Shown: positions 16,387-25,834, counted from the first letter of the stretch. The stretch: DNA of 64,000 nt from Clostridium gasigenes (GCF_900104115.1 NZ_FNJM01000001.1:949374-1013373); one strand, 5' to 3'. Numbers and translations: made by a program. Notes: generated by a model from the letters alone, not told the origin.

Positions 16387-17241
16387 ATGGCTAATATGGA
16401 ATTATGGTACACTGAAAACCAAACTGATAACGTAAATTTTTCAATGAAGGTTAAAGAACACCTTTACTCTGCTCAAAGTGATTTTCAAAAAATAGATATT
16501 TTAAACACTTATGAATTTGGTAGAGTTCTTGTTATTGATAATTGGACAATGGTAACCGAGAAGGATGAATTTATTTATCATGAAATGATAACTCATGTAG
16601 CAATGTCTACAAATCCTGATATAAAAAATATTCTTGTAATAGGTGCTGGAGATGGTGGTACTGTAAGAGAATTAACTAGATACAATACTATAACTAACAT
16701 AGATATGGTTGAAATAGATGAATTAGTTGTTAGAGCTTCACAGGAATTTTTACCATTTACAGCTAATAAACTAGAAGATCCTCGTGTTAATTTATATTTT
16801 GAGGATGGAATTAAGTTTATTTCTGGCAAAGAAAATTTATACGACTTAATTATTGTAGATTCAACTGATCCAATAGGTCCTGGAGAAGGTTTATTTACAA
16901 AAGAATTTTACACTGATTGTTTTAATGCCTTAACTGATAAAGGTATACTTATAAATCAATGTGAGAGTCCTTACTATCCAAATAATGCAACAGAAATGAG
17001 AAGATCATTTTCTAAATTAGAGGAACTATTTGATGTATGTGAGGCTTACCAATACCATATGCCAACTTATCCATCTGGTCATTGGATGTTCTGTTTTGCA
17101 TCAAAAAATCTTCATCCACTAAAAGACTTTGATGCCACTAGATGGAATGCTTTAAATTTAACTACTAAATATTATAATACAGATTTACATATAGGTTGTT
17201 TTTCATTACCTACTTATGTAAAACAACTACTTAGAGATTAA
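16387..17241 (+). CDS. speE: Spermidine synthase
   Basis: 284 aa. The N-terminal beta-barrel part includes YEFGRVLVIDNWTMVTEKDEF. The dcSAM-binding Rossmann part has ILVIGAGDGGTVRELTRY, MVEIDELV and the catalytic-loop IIVDSTDPIGPGEGLFT. It transfers the aminopropyl group to putrescine. It forms a two-gene operon with speD and is followed directly by a strong terminator. Putrescine-forming genes are not in the window. Confidence 0.96.
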   Translation: MANMELWYTENQTDNVNFSMKVKEHLYSAQSDFQKIDILNTYEFGRVLVIDNWTMVTEKDEFIYHEMITHVAMSTNPDIKNILVIGAGDGGTVRELTRYNTITNIDMVEIDELVVRASQEFLPFTANKLEDPRVNLYFEDGIKFISGKENLYDLIIVDSTDPIGPGEGLFTKEFYTDCFNALTDKGILINQCESPYYPNNATEMRRSFSKLEELFDVCEAYQYHMPTYPSGHWMFCFASKNLHPLKDFDATRWNALNLTTKYYNTDLHIGCFSLPTYVKQLLRD

Positions 17242-17264
17242 AACAAATATATATACCTATATTT

Positions 17265-17300
17265 GCACCAGGGAATAATCACATATCCCGGTGCTTTTTT
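17265..17300 (+). terminator. Intrinsic terminator of speDE
   Basis: GCACC-A-GGGA pairs with TCCC-GGTGC and is followed by TTTTTTT. It lies 23 nt after the speE stop codon. Confidence 0.9.
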
Positions 17301-17440
17301 TATTAATTACCCTGAAGTTAGGTAATCCCTCTAAAACTGATTTAGGTTATTACCAATAAATATATCTTTAATTTGTAATTGAATTCCAATTGACTTATTT
17401 AATAACATAAAGTAAACTATTTTTACAAAAAGAATATTGA

Positions 17441-17480
17441 AGACAGTTCGTAACCATCCTGTCTATAAACAAAACTAGGG
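17441..17480 (+). promoter_or_regulatory. preQ1 class I riboswitch aptamer
   Basis: P1 is AGACAG (17441-17446) pairing with CTGTCT (17459-17464). The loop TTCGTAACCATC and the A-rich tail ATAAACAAAACTAGG match the compact preQ1-I fold, in which loop C residues pair with the 3' GG as a pseudoknot. It resembles the known Thermoanaerobacter aptamer in both loop (GTAAC) and tail (AACAAAAC-AGG). Family knowledge: it senses 7-aminomethyl-7-deazaguanine and turns off queuosine genes. It precedes two terminators and the operon at 17602-21843. Confidence 0.88.
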
Positions 17481-17483
17481 CAC

Positions 17484-17536
17484 AACTACGGATTTTAAGT
17501 AGTTTTTTTCTTCTAGGGCTGTTTAAGCCCTTTTTT
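17484..17536 (+). terminator. Tandem terminators forming the riboswitch expression platform
   Basis: Hairpin 1 is AACTAC/GTAGTT (17484-17504) followed by T7. Hairpin 2 is AGGGCT-gttta-AGCCCT (17515-17531) followed by T-rich sequence. The riboswitch tail CTAGGGC (17475-17481) repeats the left arm of hairpin 2 and could pair with its right arm, giving a plausible alternative fold. Confidence 0.8.
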
Positions 17537-17601
17537 ATTTGCAAAAAAACACTTTATTACTATATAGTTTCTGCCCTTCATAAATGTATGGAGGCTTAAT
17601 A

Positions 17602-18612
17602 ATGAAAAAAATAGGATTAACAACCACAGTCCCAGTAGAGGTTCTTATTGCAGCTGGATATGAACCAGTAGATCTAAATAATGTTTTTATAACCTCTTCA
17701 GATTATTCAAAATATATAGATATAGCTGAAAGAGATGGTTTCCCTAAGAGCCTATGTGCTTGGATAAAAGGCATCTACGGAGCATGTTTAGAAAATAATA
17801 TTAAAGAAATAGTTGGAGTTATTGAGGGCGACTGTTCTAATACAAAAGCTCTTATTGAAGTTCTTAATTTAAAAGGAATTACTGTTTATCCATTTTCATT
17901 TCCACAAAGTCATAAAAAGGAAGACGTAGAAGTTGAAATAAGAAAATTTATGGATATATTCAGTGTTAGCCTAGAGAATGTTGAAGTTGTTAGAAAAAGA
18001 CTAAATGACATTAGAAAACTAGCTAAAGAACTTGATGAGCTTACATATGTATATAACAAGGCTACTGGCTTTGAAAATCATCTATTTCAGGTAAGCTTAA
18101 GTGACTTTAATTGCGACATAAATTCTTTTGAAGCTAGCCTAAAACTAGCTATTGAGACAATTAAAAAAAGAGAACCCCTAAATAAAAAGCTAAGATTAGG
18201 CTATATAGGTGTTCCTCCTATGACTTCTGATATATACGAATTTGTTGAAAACCTAAATTCTCATTTTGTATATAATGAGGTCCAAAGAGAATTTGCTTTT
18301 CCAAGAGCAGATAAAGCTTTAGATATATTTGAGCAGTATTATGATTACACTTATCCTTATAATACTGAATTTAGAATTAAAGAATTGAAAAAGCAAATTA
18401 AAGACAGGAAATTAGATGGTATAATTCACTATACTCAAGCTTTTTGCTACAGAGCAATTGAAGATATAGTATTAAAGCAGTCGTTAGATATTCCAATATT
18501 AAATATTGAAGGCGATAAACTAAATACATTAGATGCACGAACTAAACTTAGATTAGAAGCTTTTCTTGATATGCTATTAGATTTAAAGGAGAGTCAAAAA
18601 TGCGAGTATTAG
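17602..18612 (+). CDS. 2-hydroxyacyl-CoA dehydratase-like Fe-S protein in queuosine operon
   Basis: 336 aa from the ATG at 17602 (GGAGG upstream; a start at 17584 would read through the ribosome-binding site). It belongs to the HgdB/BcrC/COG1775 group. Three well-spaced cysteines, in SLCAWIKG, EGDCSNTK and QAFCYRAI, match the ligands that hold the [4Fe-4S] cluster in dehydratase subunits. It is shorter than usual HgdA/B subunits (about 370-480 aa) and stands alone, without a second dehydratase subunit. It is the first gene after the preQ1 riboswitch and overlaps the activase gene by 13 nt. I infer an ATP-driven reductive step in 7-deazapurine metabolism. Epoxyqueuosine reduction or preQ0 reduction are possibilities; neither QueG/QueH nor QueF is in the window. 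Acyl-CoA chemistry is unlikely here. Confidence 0.8.
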   Translation: MKKIGLTTTVPVEVLIAAGYEPVDLNNVFITSSDYSKYIDIAERDGFPKSLCAWIKGIYGACLENNIKEIVGVIEGDCSNTKALIEVLNLKGITVYPFSFPQSHKKEDVEVEIRKFMDIFSVSLENVEVVRKRLNDIRKLAKELDELTYVYNKATGFENHLFQVSLSDFNCDINSFEASLKLAIETIKKREPLNKKLRLGYIGVPPMTSDIYEFVENLNSHFVYNEVQREFAFPRADKALDIFEQYYDYTYPYNTEFRIKELKKQIKDRKLDGIIHYTQAFCYRAIEDIVLKQSLDIPILNIEGDKLNTLDARTKLRLEAFLDMLLDLKESQKCEY

Positions 18613-19409
18613 GTATAGACCTTGGAAGCCGAGAAGTTAAAATTGTTTTAATGGAAGATAATAATATAATACAAAAGGAAAAAATAAGTACCATGAGTTT
18701 TTACAGAGATTACTGTAGCTTTGATGGTAAAATAATAGTAGATTTAGAAAAGCTTAATATAGGTCAAATTGATAAAGCAATATCTACAGGTTATGGAAAA
18801 AACAATACTGATTTAAAGCTTTTCAAACCTATAAATGAGCTAAAAGCCCATGTTTATGGAGCTATTTATCAAACTTCATTAAAAGATTTTATACTTTTAG
18901 ATGTAGGTGGCCAAGATGTTAAGGTTATTAAAGTGGAAAAAGGACTTACTACTGATTTAGAGCTTAATGAAAAATGTGCTGCCTCTTGTGGAAGATATTT
19001 AGAAAATATGGCAAATGTGCTTGAAATATCTCTTGATGATATGAGTAAGTACTCTGAAAATCCTGTAACACTAAATTCAACTTGTGCAGTATTTTCTGAA
19101 TCAGAATTAATTGGAAAAATAGCTGAGGGTGCTAGTATAGAAAGTCTTTGTGCTGGTGTTAACTACTCTCTTTATAGAAGGCTACACCCTCTTTTAAATA
19201 AATTTAAAGGCAAAAAATTAATTATAACTGGTGGTGTTGCTAATAATTCTGCAATAAAAAAATATCTTAAAAATGATTATGAAGAACTAGTATCAGTTGA
19301 AGAGCCTCAGTTTAATGGAGCAATCGGTTGTTGCTATTATGGCTTCAACTCTTCTTCACCTACTAACAATATAAGCCACTTTCAAAAAAATGATAGCTCA
19401 ATTTGCTAG
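18600..19409 (+). CDS. BadF/BadG/HgdC-type ATP-dependent activase
   Basis: 269 aa ASKHA-fold ATPase. VLGIDLGSREVKIVL is phosphate loop 1; LLDVGGQDVKVIKV is the second loop; NEKCAASCGRYLE and STCAVFSESELIGKIA carry the two cysteines that together hold the dimer-bridging [4Fe-4S] cluster; IITGGVANNSAI is the adenosine motif. Length is that of HgdC (about 260 aa). Such activases inject one low-potential electron, driven by ATP, into their partner, which here must be the overlapping upstream protein. The gene's place between the preQ1 riboswitch and queD links the pair to queuosine metabolism. Confidence 0.88.
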   Translation: MRVLGIDLGSREVKIVLMEDNNIIQKEKISTMSFYRDYCSFDGKIIVDLEKLNIGQIDKAISTGYGKNNTDLKLFKPINELKAHVYGAIYQTSLKDFILLDVGGQDVKVIKVEKGLTTDLELNEKCAASCGRYLENMANVLEISLDDMSKYSENPVTLNSTCAVFSESELIGKIAEGASIESLCAGVNYSLYRRLHPLLNKFKGKKLIITGGVANNSAIKKYLKNDYEELVSVEEPQFNGAIGCCYYGFNSSSPTNNISHFQKNDSSIC

Positions 19410-19460
19410 TCTATTTCTTTGTGGCTCTTACTATTTTAAACTAAATTTGGAGGAATAATA

Positions 19461-19892
19461 ATGTATATTTTAAAAGCAGAACATAGCTTTGATAGCGCAC
19501 ATTTCCTGTCTAACTATGAAGGTAAATGTGGAAATATTCATGGGCACAGATGGAAGGTTGAAATTGAAGTACAATCAGAAACCTTAGTAAAAGGTGGACA
19601 ACTTGATGGTATGGTAATAGACTTTGGAGATTTGAAAAAAGATGTTAAGTCTATGGCCGATTATTATGATCATGCATTAATTATAGAAAAAGACACTATG
19701 AGAGAAGAAACTTTAAGTTGTATAACTAAAGATGGTTTTAAAACAATAAAAGTTAATTTTAGGCCTACAGCTGAAAATTTTGCAGCATTTTTCTTTAACA
19801 CAATGAAAGATAAAGGCTATAACATAAAAAGAGCTACAGTTTATGAAACCCCTACTAATAGCGCTGTATATGAAGAAAGTGAGGCTAATTAA
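19461..19892 (+). CDS. queD: 6-carboxy-5,6,7,8-tetrahydropterin synthase
   Basis: 143 aa. Zn ligands are seen in the first strand (DSAHFL) and CGNIHGHRWKVEI (HxHGH-type pair with the catalytic Cys). DFGDLKKDV, DHALI and the C-terminal VYETPTNSAVYEE are typical of QueD. It converts 7,8-dihydroneopterin triphosphate to CPH4, the QueE substrate. ATG follows GGAGGAATAATA; 51 nt separate it from the activase gene with no terminator between, so it shares the riboswitch-controlled operon. Confidence 0.95.
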   Translation: MYILKAEHSFDSAHFLSNYEGKCGNIHGHRWKVEIEVQSETLVKGGQLDGMVIDFGDLKKDVKSMADYYDHALIIEKDTMREETLSCITKDGFKTIKVNFRPTAENFAAFFFNTMKDKGYNIKRATVYETPTNSAVYEESEAN

Positions 19893-19893
19893 A

Positions 19894-20559
19894 ATGAATT
19901 TTAAGGTAGTTGAAAAATTTGTTAGTATTAATGGAGAAGGTCGCCTTTGTGGGCAATTAGCCATATTTATAAGATTTGCAGGTTGTAATTTAAACTGTAG
20001 CTATTGCGACACCACTTGGGCAAACGAAAAAAATGTTTCTTATGATTTAATGTCCTCTATGGATATATATGAATATATAAAATCCACAAAGGTTAAGAAT
20101 ATAACCTTAACTGGTGGAGAGCCTCTTCTTCAAAATGGAATACTAGAGTTATTAGAGGTTTTATCTAAAGATACTGAACTTAGTGTTGAAATAGAAACTA
20201 ATGGAAGTGTACTTATAAATAAGTTCTGCAATATAAAAAATCCCCCAAGCTTTACTATGGATTATAAGCTTCCTTCAAGTAATATGGAGGATAAAATGGA
20301 CCTAGCTAACTTTGAGTATTTAACTAAAAATGATACGGTTAAATTTGTATGTGGTAGCTTAGACGATTTAAGTAAATCCAAATATATAATAGATAAATAT
20401 AACCTAATAGATAAAGCTAGCGTATATATTAGCCCTGTATTTGGTAAAATTAATATAAGTGATATGGTAGACTTTATGAAAGATAACAATATGAATAACG
20501 TAAATTTACAAATACAAATTCATAAAATCATATGGGATAAAAACAAGAGAGGTGTATAA
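19894..20559 (+). CDS. queE: 7-carboxy-7-deazaguanine synthase (radical SAM)
   Basis: 221 aa from the ATG at 19894 (GAGG 9 nt upstream). The frame is open further upstream, but that would overlap queD by 50 nt and lacks a ribosome-binding site. SINGEGRLCGQLAIFIRFAGCNLNCSYCDT contains the CX3CX2C cluster motif and the substrate-binding N-terminal segment; TLTGGEPLLQ is the GGEP motif. It ring-contracts CPH4 to CDG using SAM, Mg2+ and a [4Fe-4S] cluster. Starts 1 nt after the queD stop. Confidence 0.93.
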   Translation: MNFKVVEKFVSINGEGRLCGQLAIFIRFAGCNLNCSYCDTTWANEKNVSYDLMSSMDIYEYIKSTKVKNITLTGGEPLLQNGILELLEVLSKDTELSVEIETNGSVLINKFCNIKNPPSFTMDYKLPSSNMEDKMDLANFEYLTKNDTVKFVCGSLDDLSKSKYIIDKYNLIDKASVYISPVFGKINISDMVDFMKDNNMNNVNLQIQIHKIIWDKNKRGV

Positions 20560-20562
20560 CAA

Positions 20563-21153
20563 ATGGCAATTGATACAAAAGCAATAGAAGAACATATAAG
20601 AGGTATTTTAATAGCCTTAGGTGATAATCCAGATAGAGAAGGTCTTCAGGATACTCCTAAGCGTGTAGCTAAAATGTATGAGGACGTATTTAAGGGTATG
20701 AACTATTCTAATGATGAAATTGTAACTATGTTTAATACAACTTTTGAAGATGATTTATCTGTAAAAGGCAATCCTAATGATATAGTTTTTATGAAGGATA
20801 TAGAAATCTTTAGCCACTGCGAACATCATCTAGCACTTATGTATAATATGAAGGTTTCAGTAGCCTATATCCCTAATGGAAAAGTTATTGGTCTTAGTAA
20901 AATAGCTAGAATAGCTGATATGGTAGGTAGAAAACTACAACTTCAAGAAAGAATAGGAACTGACATAGCATACATTATGCAAAAAGTAACTTGTTCAGAA
21001 GATGTAGCTGTTATTATAGAAGGCGAACATGGTTGCATGAGTACTAGAGGAATACAAAAGCCAGGTACTAAAACAGTATCAACAACTTTAAGAGGAAGAT
21101 TTAATACTGATCAAATTTTGAATAATAACTTAATGATGCTTTATAGAAAATAA
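20563..21153 (+). CDS. folE: GTP cyclohydrolase I
   Basis: 196 aa. Zn-binding [11 protein letters not shown] (Cys and His ligands) and [17 protein letters not shown] with the second Cys ligand. This is type IA GTP cyclohydrolase, making 7,8-dihydroneopterin triphosphate for folate and for QueD. Its location between queE and queC under the preQ1 switch indicates that it is dedicated, at least partly, to queuosine. It starts 3 nt after the queE stop. Confidence 0.95.
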   Translation: MAIDTKAIEEHIRGILIALGDNPDREGLQDTPKRVAKMYEDVFKGMNYSNDEIVTMFNTTFEDDLSVKGNPNDIVFMKDIEIFSHCEHHLALMYNMKVSVAYIPNGKVIGLSKIARIADMVGRKLQLQERIGTDIAYIMQKVTCSEDVAVIIEGEHGCMSTRGIQKPGTKTVSTTLRGRFNTDQILNNNLMMLYRK

Positions 21154-21183
21154 TTTAAAATTATAATAAGGATGGTATAGATT

Positions 21184-21843
21184 ATGAATAAAGAAAAAGC
21201 AGTAGTAGTATTTAGTGGTGGTCAAGACAGCACAACCTGTTTATTTTGGGCAAAAGAGAGGTTTAAAGAAGTTATCGCAGTGTCCTTTGATTATAATCAA
21301 AAACATAAGCTAGAATTAGAGTGTGCAAAAGCCATATGTAAAAAACATAATGTCGAGCATCATATTTTAGATTTAGCTTTATTAAATCAGCTAGCACCTA
21401 ATTCATTAACTAGACAAGATATAGAGGTTGATAAGGATGCTCCTAAAGAAGGAACACCAAATTCATTTGTAGATGGAAGAAACCTCTTGTTTTTAACCTT
21501 TGTTGCAATATTTGCAAAGCAAAGAGAAATAAATACTATAATAACAGGTGTTTCTCAAAGTGATTTTAGTGGATATCCAGACTGTAGAGACGTATTCATA
21601 AAATCATTAAATGTTACATTAACCTTAGCTATGGGTTATGAGTTTGATATTCTTACTCCATTAATGTGGATCAACAAAGCAGAAACTTGGAAAATGGCAA
21701 ATGATTTAGGAGTGCTTGATATTGTTAAAAAAGAAACTTTGACTTGTTACAACGGAATAATAAGTAACGGTTGTGGTGAATGCCCCGCTTGCCAATTAAG
21801 AAAAAATGGATATCTAGAATTTAAAAAAGAATATTTAAAGTAA
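21184..21843 (+). CDS. queC: 7-cyano-7-deazaguanine (preQ0) synthase
   Basis: 219 aa PP-loop ATPase: [17 protein letters not shown] is the ATP pyrophosphatase motif; [13 protein letters not shown], with the upstream Cys in LTCYNG, forms the Zn site. It converts CDG to preQ0 in two ATP-dependent steps. Last gene of the operon. queF, tgt and queA are not in the window. The following 60 bases contain a short ATCAAAT/ATTTGAT hairpin and then the ISL3 element. Confidence 0.95.
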   Translation: MNKEKAVVVFSGGQDSTTCLFWAKERFKEVIAVSFDYNQKHKLELECAKAICKKHNVEHHILDLALLNQLAPNSLTRQDIEVDKDAPKEGTPNSFVDGRNLLFLTFVAIFAKQREINTIITGVSQSDFSGYPDCRDVFIKSLNVTLTLAMGYEFDILTPLMWINKAETWKMANDLGVLDIVKKETLTCYNGIISNGCGECPACQLRKNGYLEFKKEYLK

Positions 21844-21904
21844 ATATTTCCCAGTAAATAATAATCAAATGCATATTATAGATATTTGATTTAAGCCCAA
21901 ATAG

Positions 21905-23587
21905 TGTTGATTTATACTTAAAACTGGTTCTTCGTCAAATTTGTTGGTTTTAGTATAATTGTTTATAATCCTATAGTTGAATTAAACTTACTATAAGAAG
22001 AAATAAATCATACAGCTGAAACAATAGATATTACTGTTAAGTCTAAAGAGAAGGGAGCTTTCTGCTCCAAATGTGGGGCATACTCTAATAATACTCATAG
22101 TAAATATATAAGAAAGGTTTTAGATATGCCTATAATTAATAAAAAGACAATTCTTTTTATCATTTCAAGGAGATTCTATTGTAAAAATCTTGAATGTGTA
22201 CAAGTGGCATTCTCAGAACAATTTCATGATATTGCAGGAAAATATAATAGAAAAACTGGTAGACTAACAAATTACTTAGTTAAATTTGTACTATCTCAAA
22301 GTGCTAATAGTTTAACTAGTTTATTTAAGGAGCTAATACCTATAAGCAGTAGCACTTTTCTTAGAATAGCTCATAATCATGAAATTGAACCTAATTATAC
22401 TTCTACTACAATTGGATTAGATGATTTTTCATTTAAAAGAGGTATTACTTTCGGAACTCTAGTTTGTGATTTAGCCACTAATAAACCAATTGATTTAATT
22501 GAAATTAGGGAGCTTGATCCTGTATCTAATCCTCTTAAGAATTATACTAATGCAAGTTTAGTAAGTCGGGACAGATCCACTACATATGCTAGTGCTATTA
22601 ATAATTCATTACCAGATGCTATACATGTAGCTGATAGCTTTCATATAATTCATAATTTGATGGAGGCATCTTCTGATTTCTTAAAAACATACATAGGTAA
22701 AGGTGTTAAATTTGATATAGTTAATACAAATAAAATTCAATTTAATGATGAGATAGTTGTATCAAACAGTAAATTAAATAAAGCACATATTATAGATAAA
22801 GTTAAGGAACTTCATAAGAATGAAATGGCTATAAGACAAATTTGTAGAGAAGTTGATCTCTCAAGGAATACTGTCAGAAAATATATTAACTTAGATGACC
22901 TTGAAGATACATACTCTATAGCACATGTAAAGAAATATATTTATATCATAATGAGATAATTAATCTTTTAAAACTTGGTAAAACTTGGTAAAACTTACTC
23001 CCAAATAGCCACTGAATTTAAAGAAAAGGGTTTATCTTATTCATATTCATCAATTGCTAAGTATTGTAATTACATAAAGAAAAATAATGACGGAGAAATA
23101 AAGGATATAAAAGCTAAAAGGTTAATTTCAAGATATACGTTCTTAAAATACTTTTGGGATTCTAAGAAAATTACTACTTTAAAGGAAAAAGAGTTACTAG
23201 ATGAATCATTAGTAAAATATCCTCATTTAAATGAAATAAAAGTAACTATTTCAGGATTTAGGGAAATATTTAAAAATAGGAGCGTAATTTTACTTAATGA
23301 ATGGTTAGATTATTATGAAAATTCTAGTATTAAGCAGATTAAAAGCTTTGTAAATGGAGTAAGAAAAGATTATCAAAGTGTTAACAATTGTGTGATTTAT
23401 AGCTATAATAATGGTGTTCTTGAAGGCAACGTAAATAGATTAAAAATGATTAAAAGAACAATGTATGGACGAGCTAGTTTTCATCTTTTAAGGCAAAAAG
23501 TATTATTTAATATTAATTAAGTAATGAACTTAATTGTATATAATTCAACAAATTTGACGAAGAACCAGTTTTAATTATAAATCAACA
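21905..23587 (+). mobile_element. ISL3-family insertion sequence (degenerate)
   Basis: Ends are inverted repeats: 21918-21946 and 23546-23574 match over 29 bases without a mismatch, and the match extends outward to 42 bases with one mismatch (21905-21946, 23546-23587). The GGTTCTTCGTCAAA core (starting at 21926) is typical of ISL3-family ends. Between them is one plus-strand transposase, now interrupted. No 8-bp direct target duplication could be found; the immediate flanks are inverted, not direct, copies of each other. It sits 60 bp after queC and does not break a gene. Confidence 0.85.
21967..23520 (+). pseudogene. ISL3-family transposase, interrupted
   Basis: The frame starts with NPIVELNLL then a TAA at 21994, then reads on through the zinc-ribbon (FCSKCGAY...YCKNLEC), the DDE catalytic segments IGLDDFSFKRG, VSRDRSTTYASAI and HVADSFHIIHNL to a stop at 22959. 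The rest (GKTYSQIATEFKEKG... to NGVLEGNVNRLKMIKRTMYG) is in another frame from 22975 to 23520. A tandem 10-bp duplication (AAAACTTGGT twice, 22971-22990) lies at the break, with a further frame slip just before it. An early stop plus these shifts mean no full-length product. Confidence 0.87.
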
Positions 23588-23592
23588 TCAAT

Positions 23593-23610
23593 ATTAATGC
23601 AACAGTAAAA
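23593..23610. repeat. 18-base copy of an IS end
   Basis: These 18 bases are identical to 35194-35211, the right end of the IS231/IS4-like relic. It may be the remnant of a second copy on this side of the peptide locus. A chance match cannot be excluded in AT-rich DNA. Confidence 0.5.
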
Positions 23611-23612
23611 GT

Positions 23613-23643
23613 AATCAGGTTGATTTTTAGAAATCAATCTGAT
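23613..23643 (-). terminator. Probable terminator of the peptide/ABC operon
   Basis: ATCAG-TTGATTT pairs with AAATCAA-CTGAT around a short loop. It lies about 100 nt beyond the stop of the minus-strand ABC permease, with T-rich sequence on that side. Confidence 0.5.
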
Positions 23644-23746
23644 ATATCCCCTTACTTTGATGATTTGATTTCTTTAATTTTTATTACTATTCATTAGACA
23701 AGTCAATTTTATTTTCTAAAGTTTATTCTTACTCTCAATTATTAAA

Positions 23747-24907
23747 TTAGCTTGCATCTTTTTTAGAAATAATATGTTTTATTAAAATTCCAAATATAAT
23801 TGCCACAAATATATTGGCTAATATAATTATATATGGATATAATATTGGACTACCGAAAATATTAAAGCTCTTATAAACTTTAAACACATCATAAGTTCCT
23901 ATAAGTTTTATTATTGATAAATCTACAAATGAATTTACTACATTATTTTTATATAGACCTAATATCATTAATATAAATGGTAAAATATAAATACAAAATG
24001 ATGTAAAAAAAGTTGCAAGAGAAGACTTATATAAAGATGATATAAAAGTTACCATAAAACTTAGTGTTATAGCTCCAATCACCTGAAAAAGCATGTTTAT
24101 TCCAAGATACTGAATCATTGTTAACATATAGGGTGAATACATAAAATCAATTTGATTTCTTATTGAGGTATTCCACCCTATAGTAGTTGTCGGTATCATT
24201 ATTGCTATAAATTGTATGAAATTATAAAATATAATTGTAGAAATAGAAAATATTATAGTCGCAATTAATTTAGCTTTCACTATTTTAAATCTACCATATT
24301 TACTACTAAAAATTAAACTATCCATTCCTGATGAATACTCATTTGAAAAAATAGAAGAGGTTAAAAGTAAAATTATGATACCTATAAATAGATTTGATGT
24401 TTTTGACGTTTGACTAAAAAAATCATTCCAGCCTTTTGCAAAGTAAAACTTTGGTTCAGGTACTGAAGTTATCATTTTATAATTCTTATAGATATTTTTA
24501 TACTCATATGTCTCTTCCTTACCTTTACTTTCAGAACTTTCGAATTTTGACTTTAAATTTGAAAGAGAATCCGCATTAAATTTAATATTTTCTTTATAAA
24601 TATTAATGTTATTTACTGAATTATAATAATCAAAATAAAATTGTTCCTCTTTATTTTCTATTTGAAACTGGGCTCTATTTTTTATCAATGATAGTTTATC
24701 TGGATTTTTCAAGAAATATTCCCCATCAATTTCACCTTCATATTTTTTTTCTAATTGATATAACTCATCAATAGATGTAACACCTTTAATATAGCTTAAT
24801 TCAGTAAAGCAGTTGCTCAATGCTGGTATAATTGCAATCACAATTATTATACATAATGCAGTTCTATTTAAAAATAATTTTTTAATCTCATATTTTAATA
24901 TTCCCAT
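23747..24907 (-). CDS. ABC-2 type transporter permease
   Basis: 386 aa. One N-terminal membrane segment (residues about 17-32), a large extracellular region of about 150 residues, then five or so further segments from about 175 (LFIGIIILLLTSSIFSNEYSSGMDSLIFSS is the ABC-2 permease signature region). It starts at ATG after AGGAAGTGAGTAACT. It pairs with the ATPase just upstream. Last gene of the radical SAM peptide locus; this arrangement is common for self-immunity or peptide export in bacteriocin clusters. Substrate unknown. Confidence 0.8.
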   Translation of the reverse strand: MGILKYEIKKLFLNRTALCIIIVIAIIPALSNCFTELSYIKGVTSIDELYQLEKKYEGEIDGEYFLKNPDKLSLIKNRAQFQIENKEEQFYFDYYNSVNNINIYKENIKFNADSLSNLKSKFESSESKGKEETYEYKNIYKNYKMITSVPEPKFYFAKGWNDFFSQTSKTSNLFIGIIILLLTSSIFSNEYSSGMDSLIFSSKYGRFKIVKAKLIATIIFSISTIIFYNFIQFIAIMIPTTTIGWNTSIRNQIDFMYSPYMLTMIQYLGINMLFQVIGAITLSFMVTFISSLYKSSLATFFTSFCIYILPFILMILGLYKNNVVNSFVDLSIIKLIGTYDVFKVYKSFNIFGSPILYPYIIILANIFVAIIFGILIKHIISKKDAS

Positions 24908-24967
24908 AGTTACTCACTTCCTCAAATAATCAAATTTATTATTCGTATATTTAAAATTTAGATATAT

Positions 24968-25834
24968 TTATTCTTTATAATTAAAATAATATAAATAAAC
25001 TTCTTCAAAATTAGCATTTACTAGCTCACACCCATCAAAAGGTATACTGTCACTAATTATTCTTAACTCAATATAGTTTTCTTTTTGAGTCATATTAGAT
25101 ACTACATACTTTGCCTCTAGTTCTTTTATCTCTTCTGCTTTGACTCTAGTAATCCATACCTTATTTTTTATACTTTCAACTAAATTTTCCACTGTTTCAT
25201 TTTCTACTAACTCACCATTCTTTAGTATTATTACTTTATTTGCAATAAACTCTATATCTGATACAATATGTGTTGATAATAATACTATCCTCTCTCTGGA
25301 AATATTGGATATCATATTTCTAAAATGTATCCTTTCTTTTGGATCCAATCCAACAGTTGGTTCATCTAAAATCAATATTTTAGGATCATTAATCAATGAT
25401 TGAGCTATTCCTAATCTTCTCTTCATACCTCCTGAGAATTTTCCACACTTTGTTTTTGCATCCTCCTTTAAATTTGTTATTTCTAACAAATTATATACCA
25501 TTTCTTTTGCTACTTTTCCATCTATTCCTTTTAGTGCTGCCATATACATTAAAAAATCATAAGCATTAAAGTCCTTATAAATTCCCAACTCCTGAGGAAG
25601 ATAACCTATTAACGCCCTATAGCCATCACCTAAAGAATTTTTATCTACCCCATCTATAAGTATTTTTCCTGAGTTTGCTTTTAATATATCTACTATAATC
25701 TTCATAAGAGTAGTCTTACCTGCACCATTTGCTCCAAGCAATCCATAGACTCCATTGGTTAGCTCCAAAGAAAAATCTTTAAGTACGACTTTATCCCCAT
25801 ATTTTTTGCAAATATTCATTATATTTAATACCAA
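24968..25834 (-). CDS. ABC transporter ATP-binding protein
   Basis: 288 aa. Walker A GANGAGKTTLM, Q-loop YLPQELGIYKDF, signature KFSGGMKRRLGIAQ, Walker B ILILDEPTVGLDP and switch LLSTHIVSD are all intact; the C-terminal 80 residues are variable. The start is probably the TTG at 25834, 8 nt after GAGGAGG; the first ATG is 15 nt further in and too far from that site. Works with the ABC-2 permease 60 nt downstream, probably as an immunity or efflux pair for the Cys-rich peptide. Confidence 0.85.
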   Translation of the reverse strand: MVLNIMNICKKYGDKVVLKDFSLELTNGVYGLLGANGAGKTTLMKIIVDILKANSGKILIDGVDKNSLGDGYRALIGYLPQELGIYKDFNAYDFLMYMAALKGIDGKVAKEMVYNLLEITNLKEDAKTKCGKFSGGMKRRLGIAQSLINDPKILILDEPTVGLDPKERIHFRNMISNISRERIVLLSTHIVSDIEFIANKVIILKNGELVENETVENLVESIKNKVWITRVKAEEIKELEAKYVVSNMTQKENYIELRIISDSIPFDGCELVNANFEEVYLYYFNYKE

